In this document: piece by piece, positions 49,035 to 58,639 of the stretch
How positions within the stretch are numbered: the stretch's first letter is position 1
Layout: each line of letters starts with the position of its first letter
From: Paenibacillus sp. RUD330
GTDB taxonomy: Bacteria; Bacillota; Bacilli; Paenibacillales; Paenibacillaceae
DNA length: 64,000 bases
Assembly (NCBI RefSeq): GCF_002243345.2
Contig: NZ_CP022655.2
Location: 275,001 to 339,000, forward strand
Direction of reading: 5' to 3'
Made by a program: the position numbers and the translations under genes
The notes under the pieces: model-generated
What the model saw: the letters and a program-made list of their open reading frames with translations, nothing else
What the model was told of the DNA's origin: nothing
Databases searched by the model: none

Positions 49035-50540
49035 TCAAGATCCTTCCACAGCGGAATCTTGAAGGGGCAGACGCAAAACGAATCTTGATCCTTCAGGACC
49101 AGACTCTATGAGATGGACGGAGCCTCGTTGTTTCTCCGCCAAGCTTCGTACAAGCGATAACCCTAGACCCGTACCCCCATATGCTCGGGAACGATCTCCA
49201 CTGACCGTATAAAAGGGATCAAAGATCCTGTCGGCGGACTCTGCCGGGATCCCCTTGCCAGTATCAGCCACCTCAATCACCATCCATCCGGATTGGCCGG
49301 AGTCATCTTTCTCCACATAATTGGAGACCGTCACGGTACCGCCGGGCTTATTGTATTTGACGGCATTATCGACTAAATTGACGATCATATGCATGATATT
49401 CTCGGGATCTGCCCAGGCATAACCTGCAGCGGCGCGGACTTCCAAGGCGACATCGCTCAGCTGTGCTTTGACCTGCAGGCGATTCACGGCTTCCTCCATA
49501 AAGGCCGATATCGGAACAGACTCTGCACGGGTCTCGAAATCGTAGATGTCCATAGCCGACAGTTGAATGGCTTTCTCTATTAGAGCGTAGAGACGCTCGG
49601 ACTCGATTCCGATGTGCGTGCGTGCTTCTTCCAGCAGAAGAGGGTCGTCTTGATACATATGCAATAATTCGGTGTAGGCCCGAATTGAGGTCAGTGGTGT
49701 TTTCAGCTCGTGACTGATATTGCCAATGAACTGTTTTTGCTGTTGTTCTAACTCCTGCAGCCTTGCAATGGCTTCCAGCAGTTTGAGTTTCTCTTCGGTC
49801 AGCTGGGCCACAGAGGAAGAAATGCTGCTGCTCATTTCATAAATTCCATCGGATAATTGTCCAAGCTCATCAGACCTGCGGACAAGAGGGGAGGCCAAGT
49901 AATGTCCTCTGCCGATTTGCTGCGCAGCTATGTTGAGCTTCGAAATCACGTTCACCTGACGCCATACGTACCCATAGCCGATCAGAAAACCCGCTATCAG
50001 CACCAAAGCGCCTGTACCGAGGAATAACGATTGGATATGGTCATAAAAAGCATGCTGCTCGGCAAGCGACGAATGAAATTGAATGGTTCCTGCGCGTGTT
50101 CCATCCAAATAAAGCGGTGCTAAATACAAGACGCGATCTCCTTGCGTAATGTAGGCCGCCTGTCCTTTGGCGGTATAGGTCAAGGCATCCTCGGCGTCCC
50201 ATTTGGATTCAGCGGGCAGGGAGCTGCCTGCAAATCCGCCATCTGCTTGATAAAGTGTGACGGCCATTCCAGCATCTGCCCCTAGATCTACAGCTAGCCG
50301 CTGTCCGCTGCGTTCCATGAACGCATTCACAGGGATTTTCTGCCCCGTCAAGTATTCTTGCTGCACTTTGAGGCTAGCCATTTCCGTCTGCTGAGCGAAC
50401 GACTGTTCCAGCCGTCTTCGTTGATCTTCCTTGATCCCTGTCAGCACCAAAAAGCTGAGCACAGCCAGTACGGAGGCTAGCAGCAACGCTAGAAGAATAG
50501 CCACTTTCCCCTTGAGGCCCAGACGAATAGGTTTGTTCAT
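49035..50540 (-). CDS. Sensor histidine kinase
   Basis: The 501-residue membrane kinase has two hydrophobic segments (about 13-34 and 172-193) enclosing an extracellular sensor region of about 135 residues, then a HAMP region. The phospho-acceptor is His277 in GNISHELKTPLTSIRAY. The ATPase domain has NLVDNAVKYN, VADTGKGIP and GGTGLGLSLV. The ATG at 50540 is two bases from the response-regulator stop and follows GGGGAAA, so the pair is co-translated. The signal is unknown. Confidence 0.93.
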   Translation of the reverse strand: MNKPIRLGLKGKVAILLALLLASVLAVLSFLVLTGIKEDQRRRLEQSFAQQTEMASLKVQQEYLTGQKIPVNAFMERSGQRLAVDLGADAGMAVTLYQADGGFAGSSLPAESKWDAEDALTYTAKGQAAYITQGDRVLYLAPLYLDGTRAGTIQFHSSLAEQHAFYDHIQSLFLGTGALVLIAGFLIGYGYVWRQVNVISKLNIAAQQIGRGHYLASPLVRRSDELGQLSDGIYEMSSSISSSVAQLTEEKLKLLEAIARLQELEQQQKQFIGNISHELKTPLTSIRAYTELLHMYQDDPLLLEEARTHIGIESERLYALIEKAIQLSAMDIYDFETRAESVPISAFMEEAVNRLQVKAQLSDVALEVRAAAGYAWADPENIMHMIVNLVDNAVKYNKPGGTVTVSNYVEKDDSGQSGWMVIEVADTGKGIPAESADRIFDPFYTVSGDRSRAYGGTGLGLSLVRSLAEKQRGSVHLIESGPEGSRFVLRLPLQDSAVEGS

Positions 50541-50541
50541 C

Positions 50542-51231
50542 TCAGAATTTCCCCGTGCTTTTGTACCCAATCCCATACACGGTCTGAATAAATCCCTGTA
50601 AGTCGCCTAACTTCTTCCGAAGTCTCTGTACATGAATGTCTACGGTGCGTGTGCCGCCGGCAAAGTCCATTTCCCATACTTGGGACAGCAATGCCTCACG
50701 CGAATAGACTCGTTCTGGATTGCGTGCAAGCAAGGCGAGCAGATCGAATTCTTTCGGCGTTAAATCGAGCGTCTGATCCCCTATGCGAGCAGTGCGGCTG
50801 AACATCTCTACCGTAAGTCCTGCTAATTGGAGTACTTCCGGATCGAAGGCGGCAGGGGGGGAAGTCTCTGTTCCGGATCTACGTGCCAATGCCTTCACCC
50901 TTGCCAGAAGCTCACGGATATCAAAGGGTTTCGTCATATAGTCATCCGCTCCCAGCTCCAGACCGAGCACCTTGTCGACAATATCGTTCTTGACGGTTAA
51001 TAGAAGAATGGCGGGGCGCTGTCGTTCAGCCAGTCTGCGGCAGACTTCATAGCCATTTTGCCGAGGCATCATGACATCGAGGACCATGACATCCGGATCA
51101 AAGGTCTCTACACGCTCAAGCGCTTGTTCTCCGTCGCTGGCGGTCTCCACAGCATATCCTTCTCTACGCAACGCGTAAGCCACAGCGCTGGCAATGCTTC
51201 CTTCATCATCCACTACGAGCACCTTGGTCAT
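50542..51231 (-). CDS. Response regulator, OmpR/PhoB family
   Basis: The 229-residue protein has a receiver domain with the acidic pair in VVDDE, phospho-acceptor Asp52 in VMVLDVMMP and Lys in MTKPFD. A winged-helix DNA-binding domain follows (LTPKEFDLLALLARNPERV, TVDIHVQRLRKKLGD, TVYGIGYK). It is the partner of the adjacent kinase. Its likely targets include the two envelope genes downstream, which are transcribed in the same direction. Confidence 0.94.
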   Translation of the reverse strand: MTKVLVVDDEGSIASAVAYALRREGYAVETASDGEQALERVETFDPDVMVLDVMMPRQNGYEVCRRLAERQRPAILLLTVKNDIVDKVLGLELGADDYMTKPFDIRELLARVKALARRSGTETSPPAAFDPEVLQLAGLTVEMFSRTARIGDQTLDLTPKEFDLLALLARNPERVYSREALLSQVWEMDFAGGTRTVDIHVQRLRKKLGDLQGFIQTVYGIGYKSTGKF

Positions 51232-51310
51232 GGTTGTCCAGCTCCTCTAGTTAGGCTGCTTAGAATGATTGAATAGATAAATTCAGAATGGAGTGGATGG
51301 TACAGCTTGT

Positions 51311-51339
51311 ATTCTAATGTAAATTCACTTCATATGTAA
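51311..51339 (-). promoter_or_regulatory. Putative promoter of the two-component/lipoprotein operon
   Basis: On the minus strand TTACAT and TAGAAT are separated by 17 bp, about 80 bp upstream of the response-regulator ATG. The rest of the 387-bp divergent gap shows no other clear feature. Confidence 0.5.
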
Positions 51340-51618
51340 TTGTCCCCAGGCACAAATTGAACCTCCGGGAAGCAGCCCTCGTTTACTTGCGAAGAGTCTT
51401 CTTATATTCATTCCGCTCGGCTAAGACATTTATTCCACAACTAACCATTATTAAAGGCGATCCTATGAAGAGTAAACTCAAAAGGGACGAAGTCTGTTAA
51501 ACAAAACCGTTGGAGGGGAAGGTTCGCTATATCGAAGGAATACGTTCATGTTGTTCAATTGCGAGCCGTGTTAAGGTACAATTCATTCATACGGCTTGGA
51601 ATGTAAAGGAGTTATGTA

Positions 51619-52773
51619 ATGGATTTGGATTTGGAAAAAGAAATGCAGCAGCTGAACATCAACCATGCGATCAAAGGTTCAGTCGAGACTAGGTTGAAGG
51701 ATATTCTTGCACGGCTGAACAAAGATCGATTGAATTTCATTGCTGCGAATTGCGCGCTGACGGGGCGCTCCAAGCTGAAGAAGCAGGAGCTCGCGGATGC
51801 GCTTTGCGAGCGGATTGCGGATGGGAATCAAGTGCGTATGGCTTTCCTTACAGCGGAAGAACAGGAGTGGGAGCTTGTGTGCCGGCTTCTGGAAGCCCCG
51901 TATATTCAGGATAATGCTGTTTTTGCGGATGCTTATTTGTTTTTGATGGATAAAGGCTTGGTGTTCAGCTTCATGGAGCGGGACCGGCTGTTCTTTGTCA
52001 TGCCGGAGGAGGTCAAGGCCGCATACAAGGGGCTTGATCCGAAATCATTCCGGGAAGAACGCAGCAGAACCCAACTAGTGCTTCGGTATATTGAAGCTGC
52101 GGCCAATCTGTACGGCATCTGTCCCGTTTCGAAAGTAATCGAGATCATCAATGACCAAAACGGAGGCGGCTTGACGGAGGAGCAATTCAATAGGATCCGA
52201 TCCTCCGTCTCGGATAAACGGTTGACCTGGGACATTCAGCAAGGATTTCTATACAGCGAGGGGCTGGATGGAGAAAGCCTGGGCGATTATGAAGCATTCC
52301 TGGAGAGTGTGTCCGACAAGCCGTACTACATCCCTCCCAAGGAAGAGCTGCTTCGTTACGCGGAAATGGATTATTTCGAGATGACGCCTCAGCTGAAAGC
52401 ATTGAAGAGCTATATCATGGGGCAGCTGGGCGAAGGAGAACGGATGGCTGACGCGATCGTGGATGATATCCAGCTCGCATGCTCGACGGAAGAGCCGCTT
52501 GACGTCATCATGGAAGCGTTCGAGGACCGCAAGATTCGCTTGAGCAAAAAGCAGCTGACCGATATGATGCCGCTCATGGTTGATGTTCGCCATACGACGA
52601 GAATGTGGTCCAATCGCGGCTTTACTCCTGCTGAGCTGAGCCCGAAGCCGAGCCGGAGCGGGAATGCCGGCAACGGGGTTCAATTTCGATCGGCCTCCTC
52701 GAAAATCGGGCGAAACGAACCCTGTCCATGCGGCAGCGGGAAAAAACATAAGAAATGCTGCCTGCAGCAATAA
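51619..52773 (+). CDS. SEC-C metal-binding motif protein
   Basis: The 384-residue protein ends in a classic SEC-C zinc motif (RNEPCPCGSGKKHKKCC), like that at the C-terminus of SecA. The preceding 340 residues are helical and acidic, with no motif I recognise; a short basic helix near 50-65 (TGRSKLKKQELADALC) resembles a SAP- or Rho-N-like fold. The zinc motif suggests an interaction with ribosomes or secretion factors. The ATG follows AAAGGAG. It is transcribed alone, divergently from the two-component set. Confidence 0.78.
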   Translation: MDLDLEKEMQQLNINHAIKGSVETRLKDILARLNKDRLNFIAANCALTGRSKLKKQELADALCERIADGNQVRMAFLTAEEQEWELVCRLLEAPYIQDNAVFADAYLFLMDKGLVFSFMERDRLFFVMPEEVKAAYKGLDPKSFREERSRTQLVLRYIEAAANLYGICPVSKVIEIINDQNGGGLTEEQFNRIRSSVSDKRLTWDIQQGFLYSEGLDGESLGDYEAFLESVSDKPYYIPPKEELLRYAEMDYFEMTPQLKALKSYIMGQLGEGERMADAIVDDIQLACSTEEPLDVIMEAFEDRKIRLSKKQLTDMMPLMVDVRHTTRMWSNRGFTPAELSPKPSRSGNAGNGVQFRSASSKIGRNEPCPCGSGKKHKKCCLQQ

Positions 52774-52801
52774 AAGCTCCACTAATGAAGACGTATCCTG
52801 A

Positions 52802-52840
52802 ACATCCACAGCCTCGATCGGCTGTGGGTGTTTGCTTTTC
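52802..52840 (+). terminator. Terminator-like hairpin after the SEC-C gene
   Basis: ACATCCACAGCC pairs with GGCTGTGGGTGT and is followed by TTTGCTTTT. An almost identical hairpin ends the sugar operon at 59587-59622. Confidence 0.65.
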
Positions 52841-52963
52841 CCCGGATCGTCCATGATGCGCCCATACTCCTTTCCTTGCTGCTGAGAAGAAGGATGATCA
52901 TGCCGAACAGCGAATATTGATCCCATACTTGCCGGGAGGAGCTGGAGATGCGGTGATGATTGG

Positions 52964-54730
52964 ATGAAGCCTGCTCGTAGGAAGACAAGGTTCTTGCGCA
53001 TGCTGCGCAGCCGGTTCATGTTCTCCTCTCTTCGCAAGCGGATTATGATGCTTCTGACCGTCGGCCTTGTGGGATGCGCCGTCTTGATGGCGTCTGTGTC
53101 CTATAATGCGATCTACACGATGCAGCGCGATAAAATCAAGACCTCCATGGCTTTTGATCTGCACCAGCAAACGTCGAAGGTGAACCAGATGTACAGCAGC
53201 CTGCTTCAGGTCACGCAGCAGATGACGCCGGAAGGCACGGTCGGCAACCTGATGGAGACGTATATCTCCGCCACGGATACGTACAGCCAGCGTCTTCTCT
53301 CGCGGGATATTTCGTACAATATCGGCTTGATCACGTTTTCGAACCCGGCCATGGAACTGGTGATGTATTACGACCCTGCAAGCGGGAATGCTTCTTATTC
53401 GAATCTGCCGCTGCGCGGAGGCTTCACGCGGGAATCCTTGCCTGATGTCGCCGGCATGGGGGAGTTGAGATACCAGTCCCCGCATAAATCCCTATGCCGA
53501 TTCAGCGATGATCAGGTTGTGTCGGTGACACGGGAAATTCGGTTTTCAGACGGAACGCAGCTGGTCGTTTATGTCGAAGCCAGATCGGATATGATCACCG
53601 ATATGAATTCGCTGGCGGAAAGCTTGAATATCCCCTACACGCTTATATTCACCGACAGGACGGGTTCGGTGACCTACAGCAGCAATTCAACGGCTTATGC
53701 GGTTGGGCAGCAGCTCCGCCTAAGCGGCCCATCCGGGATGTCGGACGGGTATGTGTGGAACCGGATGCAAGGAGAATACGGCTACGACATCACGCTGCTG
53801 CTTCCCGTCTCCAGCTACAACCACGAGCTCTATACATGGAAAAACCATATGTATTGGATTCTCGCGGTTGCTCTCCTCATGATGTTCATGCTCACCCTGC
53901 TGTTGCGGCGCCTCATCAACAGACCGTTTCTATTGATCGAGAAGGAAATGAGGACGTTGGGCAAGGGATACATGGGCACCAGCCACTATCATACGGGAAT
54001 CGATGAATTTGACCGAATATTCGATCAGTTCAATGTCATGAAACGGCAAATTCAACAGCTGCTCCTGGATGTCGAGCAGAAGGAGAAGCGCCGCCATCAG
54101 CTGGAAATCGAAAAGCTCGCCTATCAGATCAATCCGCATTTTCTGATGAATACGCTCAATTCGGTCCGCTGGCTGGCGGTCATGCATAAGCAGGCGGAGA
54201 TCGAGAGATTTGTTTCCTCGCTCATTTTTTTATTGAGCTACAACCTGGGCAAGTCGGAGGAGAGGGCTACGTTCCGGTCGGAAATAGAGGTCATGCGGAC
54301 CTATCTGGAGCTGCAGCAGATGCGGCATGATTTCGAGGTCGAGCTGGCTGTTGCGGAAGGTCCCTACCTCGACAGCCCTGTGGCGAGATTCATTCTGCAG
54401 CCCATCGTGGAAAATGCCGTCTGCCACGGCCTTGACGACCACGGCAAGCTGGAAATCGGCATATGGCCGGATGAAACGGCGCAGATGGTGCGCATCGTCA
54501 TCCGCGACGACGGCAAAGGCCTGAGCCAGGAGACGCTGGCCTTGCTGCAGCGCGACACGCCGGATCAGCAGCAGACGGGCTGGGGGATCGGGCTTCGTTA
54601 TGTTCGGTCCATGCTGGAATCCTTTTATGGCTATAAAGCCCGCATGGCGATAGAAAGCACGCCGAACCAAGGCACGACGGTCACTTTGGAGCTTCCTTTT
54701 CTCCATCCCAGAAAGGAGAGTGCGGTTTGA
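52964..54730 (+). CDS. YesM-type sensor histidine kinase
   Basis: The 588-residue membrane kinase has hydrophobic segments at about 27-47 and 297-314 around a large extracellular sensor region, then a HAMP region. The His_kinase domain carries the acceptor His392 in AYQINPHFLMNTLNS, and the ATPase domain has QPIVENAVCHG and RDDGKG with GWGIGL. This LytS/YesM class regularly controls carbohydrate ABC importers in Paenibacillus. The start is uncertain: the ATG at 52964 has only a distant GGAGGAG, and internal ATGs (53000, 53018) are possible. It overlaps the next gene by four bases. Confidence 0.9.
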   Translation: MKPARRKTRFLRMLRSRFMFSSLRKRIMMLLTVGLVGCAVLMASVSYNAIYTMQRDKIKTSMAFDLHQQTSKVNQMYSSLLQVTQQMTPEGTVGNLMETYISATDTYSQRLLSRDISYNIGLITFSNPAMELVMYYDPASGNASYSNLPLRGGFTRESLPDVAGMGELRYQSPHKSLCRFSDDQVVSVTREIRFSDGTQLVVYVEARSDMITDMNSLAESLNIPYTLIFTDRTGSVTYSSNSTAYAVGQQLRLSGPSGMSDGYVWNRMQGEYGYDITLLLPVSSYNHELYTWKNHMYWILAVALLMMFMLTLLLRRLINRPFLLIEKEMRTLGKGYMGTSHYHTGIDEFDRIFDQFNVMKRQIQQLLLDVEQKEKRRHQLEIEKLAYQINPHFLMNTLNSVRWLAVMHKQAEIERFVSSLIFLLSYNLGKSEERATFRSEIEVMRTYLELQQMRHDFEVELAVAEGPYLDSPVARFILQPIVENAVCHGLDDHGKLEIGIWPDETAQMVRIVIRDDGKGLSQETLALLQRDTPDQQQTGWGIGLRYVRSMLESFYGYKARMAIESTPNQGTTVTLELPFLHPRKESAV

Positions 54731-55800
54731 TCCGTGTATTGATTGTCGACGATGACAAGCTTGCCCGCAAAGGCCTGATCTCAATCATGCCTTGGTCCGA
54801 TCACGATATGATTGTTGTTGGAGAAGCGGCGAACGGCGCGAAGGCGCTGGAGTTCATGGACAGGCATGAGGTGGATCTCATGTTCGTGGATCTCTCGATG
54901 CCGGTCATGTCGGGAATGGAGCTGCTTCAAGTAACGAGACAAAGATTCCCGGGGCTGCGCTCCGTGATTTTATCCTTTCATGAAGAGTTTGAGAATGTGC
55001 AGACGGCCTACCGCATGGGCGTGCTCGATTATATATCCAAGGTGCGTCTGGAATCGGAGGACGACGAGCAGATATTGAAGCGGATCCGGCTGCAAATGGC
55101 GGGAGAAATGCCGCATCGTTCATCCAAGCCTTCGGCGTCAGCCTCGCCAGCGCCTGCCCCCGAGCAAAACAACGGCTCACAGGAGGAGGAAGCATGGAGC
55201 GCATTGGAGCAGGAATGGCGCTCTCTCTACTGGCTCTATAACGAATCGGTCTTCCAGCGCCTATGCAAGCAGACCGCAGAAGCCAAGGTTTCCTTTCGCC
55301 GTCTGGAAGGGCTGTGGATGCGCGTGCTGTCGCAGCTGGAGTCTGCTTTCGCCTTGAGTGCCGAGCTTCGGTCGGATGTCAACGATGTCCGGTCGGCGAT
55401 TGAATGGCTGCGCGATTTCAGGAAACGTGTCCATGAGCAGGTCGCGGCTTCCGCCGATCTTGCCAATACGACCATCAGCATTCTGAAGGCGGCGCTGTTC
55501 ATCCGCGAGCAGGCTTCGAGTACGCTGCATGCCGAGGACGTAGCCGATCATGTCCACATGAGCCGAAGCTATTTCAGCCAATGCTTCAAGAAGCTGACCG
55601 GGTCGACGTTCAACGAATACTTGAGACAAGAGCGGATAAGAGCGGCGGAACGGCTGCTCTGCGAGACCAACCAATCGATCGCTTGGGTCGCTCATGCCGT
55701 AGGCTACAACGACTCCAAGTATTTCTCCCAGCTCTTCTATGAACAGACCCGTCTTCTGCCTTCCGAATTCCGGGCCCAATTCCATAAGGGGGATGAATGA
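54727..55800 (+). CDS. YesN-type response regulator with AraC DNA-binding domain
   Basis: The 357-residue protein has an N-terminal receiver domain (VLIVDDDKLARKG, phospho-acceptor Asp55 in MFVDLSMP) and a Pro/Ala-rich linker at about 135-155. The C-terminal AraC domain has two helix-turn-helix motifs (ADHVHMSRSYFSQCFKKLTG and WVAHAVGYNDSKYFSQLF). The TTG start overlaps the kinase stop (TTGA) and has AAGGAG upstream. It is the natural partner of the YesM kinase and probably activates the importer genes that follow. Confidence 0.92.
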   Translation: MIRVLIVDDDKLARKGLISIMPWSDHDMIVVGEAANGAKALEFMDRHEVDLMFVDLSMPVMSGMELLQVTRQRFPGLRSVILSFHEEFENVQTAYRMGVLDYISKVRLESEDDEQILKRIRLQMAGEMPHRSSKPSASASPAPAPEQNNGSQEEEAWSALEQEWRSLYWLYNESVFQRLCKQTAEAKVSFRRLEGLWMRVLSQLESAFALSAELRSDVNDVRSAIEWLRDFRKRVHEQVAASADLANTTISILKAALFIREQASSTLHAEDVADHVHMSRSYFSQCFKKLTGSTFNEYLRQERIRAAERLLCETNQSIAWVAHAVGYNDSKYFSQLFYEQTRLLPSEFRAQFHKGDE

Positions 55801-55928
55801 TGGCAATCTATCGCACAAATGCCTGCCTCATCCCCGTATCCGCCGCAAAACACGGCACATCCGTCCGACTTTTTTTCCCCGCTTCACAGGTACAATGAGA
55901 GGGCAAGGAACCACGGGGAGGGACCAGG

Positions 55929-57644
55929 ATGAAAAGGAATATGGCAAAGCTGCTTTCCGTCGCAATGCTTGGCCTAAGCGTAGCCGCATGTAGCTCCAAT
56001 TCTTCGTCGGATGATTTGAAAGCGTCTTCAGATCCGGGAACAAATTCTGCAGCCCCGGCACTTTCCGGAGACGACCTCGCCTTCTCCAAATTCCCCAAGC
56101 CTGTTGACGTCCACATCGGCATGATGGTGGATCCGACAGACAAAACGCTGCCTGAAGGCGACAGTGTGAGCAACAACCAGTACACGCGCTACCTCAAGGA
56201 CAAGTACAACATCAACGTGATTGTGGATTGGACCGCGGCTACCGGCAATGATTTCAAGCAGAAGGTCAGCTTGACGATCGCATCCGGCAAGCTGCCGGAC
56301 GGCATGGTCGTCGACGACCGCTCCTTCATGACGAAGGCGGCCAGCTCGGGGCTGCTGTATGATATCACCGATCTGTTCCAGCAGTACCAGTCCTCGCAGG
56401 TGAAGGACATTATGGCAAGCACCGACGGCCGCGCATTGGAGAACGCCAGCTATAAAGGCAAGATGGTTTCGATTCCGAATATTACGGTGGATACGGACGG
56501 CGTCCACGTCCTATGGATCCGCAAGGATTGGCTCGACAAGCTGCAGCTGCCTGTGCCGAAGACGGTGGCGGATATCGAAAAGACGGCAAAGGCTTTCATG
56601 GACAGCAAGCTTGGCGGCAACAAAACGATCGGCATTGCCGGTCCTTCCAAAAACACCTACCCGTATTCCACCTTCCTCGTATCCTCCAACAATATGGGAG
56701 GTTTTGATCCTATCTTTGGCGCAATGGATGCGTACCCGGGATACTGGCTCGACAATGGCGACGGCTCGGTCACGTACGGAACGACGACGGATACGACGAA
56801 AAAAACGTTGGCATTGCTGGCGGACTGGTACAAAAAAGGGCTTATCGATCCCGAGGTGGGCACCCGCGACAACGTAGGAGATCCCATCAACGCGAACCAG
56901 ACGGGAATATTCTTCGGTCCATGGTGGAACGGCGGTTACGGCAACGGGGACTCCTTCAAGAACGATCCGACTGCGAACTGGCAGGCCTATCCGGTCTACA
57001 CCGACGACAGCAAGTGGAATGCGCATATGAAAACGACGGGAAGCACCTACACCGTAATCAGCAAAAACGCCAAGCCGGATGTCGTCAAGGCCATCCTCAT
57101 CATGAACAATGCCCTCGTGCGCGACGAAGCGACATTTGACTTGTCGGTCAGCGTGGGCTGGTATCCGCTTCGCAACGTGCTGGCTGCGGCCAACGAGACG
57201 GAGTACGAGTATGCCGAGCTTCTGAAAGTGCTGAAGGGCGAGACCAAGCCCGAGGATTACAATAAGCCCAACAGCCTGTACAAATTGATGTATGCGGATG
57301 CGAAAAAGGTGCAGAGCGTCATCAAGCCTCCGTATGAGGAGCTGAATGTCGGGAACTTCAACACATCCAACTTCGGCGACTTCCAGCGCTTGTATTCCAT
57401 CCTGATCGGCGATCGACCGTTCACGACGATTCCCATCGATAAGAAGGTTTTCAGCGTCACCTACAACCAGACCCCTACCATGGAAACGAAGTGGGCCAAC
57501 CTCAAGAAAATGGAGGATGAGACGGTGCTGAAAATCATCCTTGGCCAGGCGCCTATCGATTCCTTCGACAAATTCGTGAAGGACTGGAAGGCTCAAGGCG
57601 GGGATGAGATCACGGCGGAAGTCGCAGGGCTCTTGAAGAAGTGA
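55929..57644 (+). CDS. Extracellular solute-binding lipoprotein of a sugar ABC importer (LplA-like)
   Basis: The 571-residue protein has a lipoprotein signal with lipobox VAAC (Cys at about residue 21) and a low-complexity Ser-rich linker. Its length and the downstream permease genes place it in the large LplA-type group of oligosaccharide-binding proteins. Visible aromatic segments such as VLWIRKDWLDKL and GIFFGPWWNGGYG are consistent with sugar stacking. The ATG follows GGGAGGGA. No glycosidase lies nearby, so the ligand is unknown. Confidence 0.9.
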   Translation: MKRNMAKLLSVAMLGLSVAACSSNSSSDDLKASSDPGTNSAAPALSGDDLAFSKFPKPVDVHIGMMVDPTDKTLPEGDSVSNNQYTRYLKDKYNINVIVDWTAATGNDFKQKVSLTIASGKLPDGMVVDDRSFMTKAASSGLLYDITDLFQQYQSSQVKDIMASTDGRALENASYKGKMVSIPNITVDTDGVHVLWIRKDWLDKLQLPVPKTVADIEKTAKAFMDSKLGGNKTIGIAGPSKNTYPYSTFLVSSNNMGGFDPIFGAMDAYPGYWLDNGDGSVTYGTTTDTTKKTLALLADWYKKGLIDPEVGTRDNVGDPINANQTGIFFGPWWNGGYGNGDSFKNDPTANWQAYPVYTDDSKWNAHMKTTGSTYTVISKNAKPDVVKAILIMNNALVRDEATFDLSVSVGWYPLRNVLAAANETEYEYAELLKVLKGETKPEDYNKPNSLYKLMYADAKKVQSVIKPPYEELNVGNFNTSNFGDFQRLYSILIGDRPFTTIPIDKKVFSVTYNQTPTMETKWANLKKMEDETVLKIILGQAPIDSFDKFVKDWKAQGGDEITAEVAGLLKK

Positions 57645-57651
57645 TCAGGCG

Positions 57652-57697
57652 GAAGCTTGCGGTTGGCGTCGGGCATTCCGGCGCAACCGCAAGCTTC
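57652..57697 (+). other. Long hairpin between binding protein and permease genes
   Basis: GAAGCTTGCGGTTG pairs perfectly over 14 bp with CAACCGCAAGCTTC, with a further GCG/CGC inside. It has no T-run. Such hairpins commonly keep binding-protein mRNA more abundant than permease mRNA. Confidence 0.7.
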
Positions 57698-57728
57698 ATG
57701 ATCCTGTTAGGGAGACGGGAGGTTGGCC

Positions 57729-58622
57729 ATGATGAGGAAATTAGGCCATCAGAAACACTATTATCTGATGCTGCTGCCGGGTATGGTCTGGCTCGTGATG
57801 TTCAGCATTGTGCCTATGTTCGGAATTCTGATGGCATTCCAGAACTATAATCCGGGAGCGGGGCTGCTCCAATCTCAGTGGGTCGGACTGGAAAACTTCA
57901 AGTATATGTTTCAGCTCAACGACAGCAAGACGGTTATCGTCAATACCTTTATTATCGCCGTCGGCAAAATCGTGCTCAATCTGCTTATTCCGCTTATCTT
58001 TGCCATCCTGTTGAACGAAATCCGCAGCCTGCGCTACAAAAAGCTGGTCCAGACCGTCGTTTACCTGCCGCATTTCCTGTCGTGGGTCATCCTGTCGACG
58101 ATTGTGATCGGGATATTCGGCTATTATGGCGTCGTGAATACGGTCGCCGGGATGTTCGGCTTCGATCCGAAGCTGTTCATGGCCGATTCCGGCATCTTCC
58201 GGCAGCTGCTCATCGGCACCGACGTGTGGAAGGAATTCGGCTACAACTCCATTATCTATCTCGCGGCGCTGACAGGCATCAACCTCAATCTGTATGAGGC
58301 CGCAGCCATTGACGGCGCCAACCGCTGGCAGTTGATCCGGCATGTCACGCTGCCTGCGCTGACGACCACGGTCGTGCTGCTGGGCGTCTTGAGTCTCGGC
58401 AACGTGCTGAACGCCGGATTCGATCAAGTGTACAACCTTTATAATCCGCTCGTGTATTCGACCGGAGATATTCTGGATACATGGGTGTACAGGCTGGGCC
58501 TGCAAAATCTTCAGTACTCGCTGGCGACGGCGGCTGGATTGTTCAAGTCGGTCATCAGCTTCGTGCTGATTTTCATCTCCTATCGCCTGGCGTATCGCTA
58601 TGCCGACTACACGGTATTCTGA
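57729..58622 (+). CDS. Sugar ABC transporter permease (LplB-like)
   Basis: The 297-residue integral membrane protein has about six hydrophobic segments (starting YYLMLLPGMVWLVMFSIVPM). The EAA loop that contacts the ATPase reads EAAAIDGANRWQLIRHVTLP. The start is taken as the ATG at 57729, 6 bp after GGGAGG; the next ATG (57732) is also possible. It pairs with the permease that follows 18 bp later. No ATPase gene is in the operon. Confidence 0.93.
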   Translation: MMRKLGHQKHYYLMLLPGMVWLVMFSIVPMFGILMAFQNYNPGAGLLQSQWVGLENFKYMFQLNDSKTVIVNTFIIAVGKIVLNLLIPLIFAILLNEIRSLRYKKLVQTVVYLPHFLSWVILSTIVIGIFGYYGVVNTVAGMFGFDPKLFMADSGIFRQLLIGTDVWKEFGYNSIIYLAALTGINLNLYEAAAIDGANRWQLIRHVTLPALTTTVVLLGVLSLGNVLNAGFDQVYNLYNPLVYSTGDILDTWVYRLGLQNLQYSLATAAGLFKSVISFVLIFISYRLAYRYADYTVF

Positions 58623-58639
58623 GGGAGGAGGGCGCTGCA

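Noticed and set aside
46859-51300. Genomic island integrated at the tmRNA 3' end
   Set aside because: The genes after ssrA look less GC-rich, but no integrase and no duplicate of the tmRNA 3' sequence were seen downstream.
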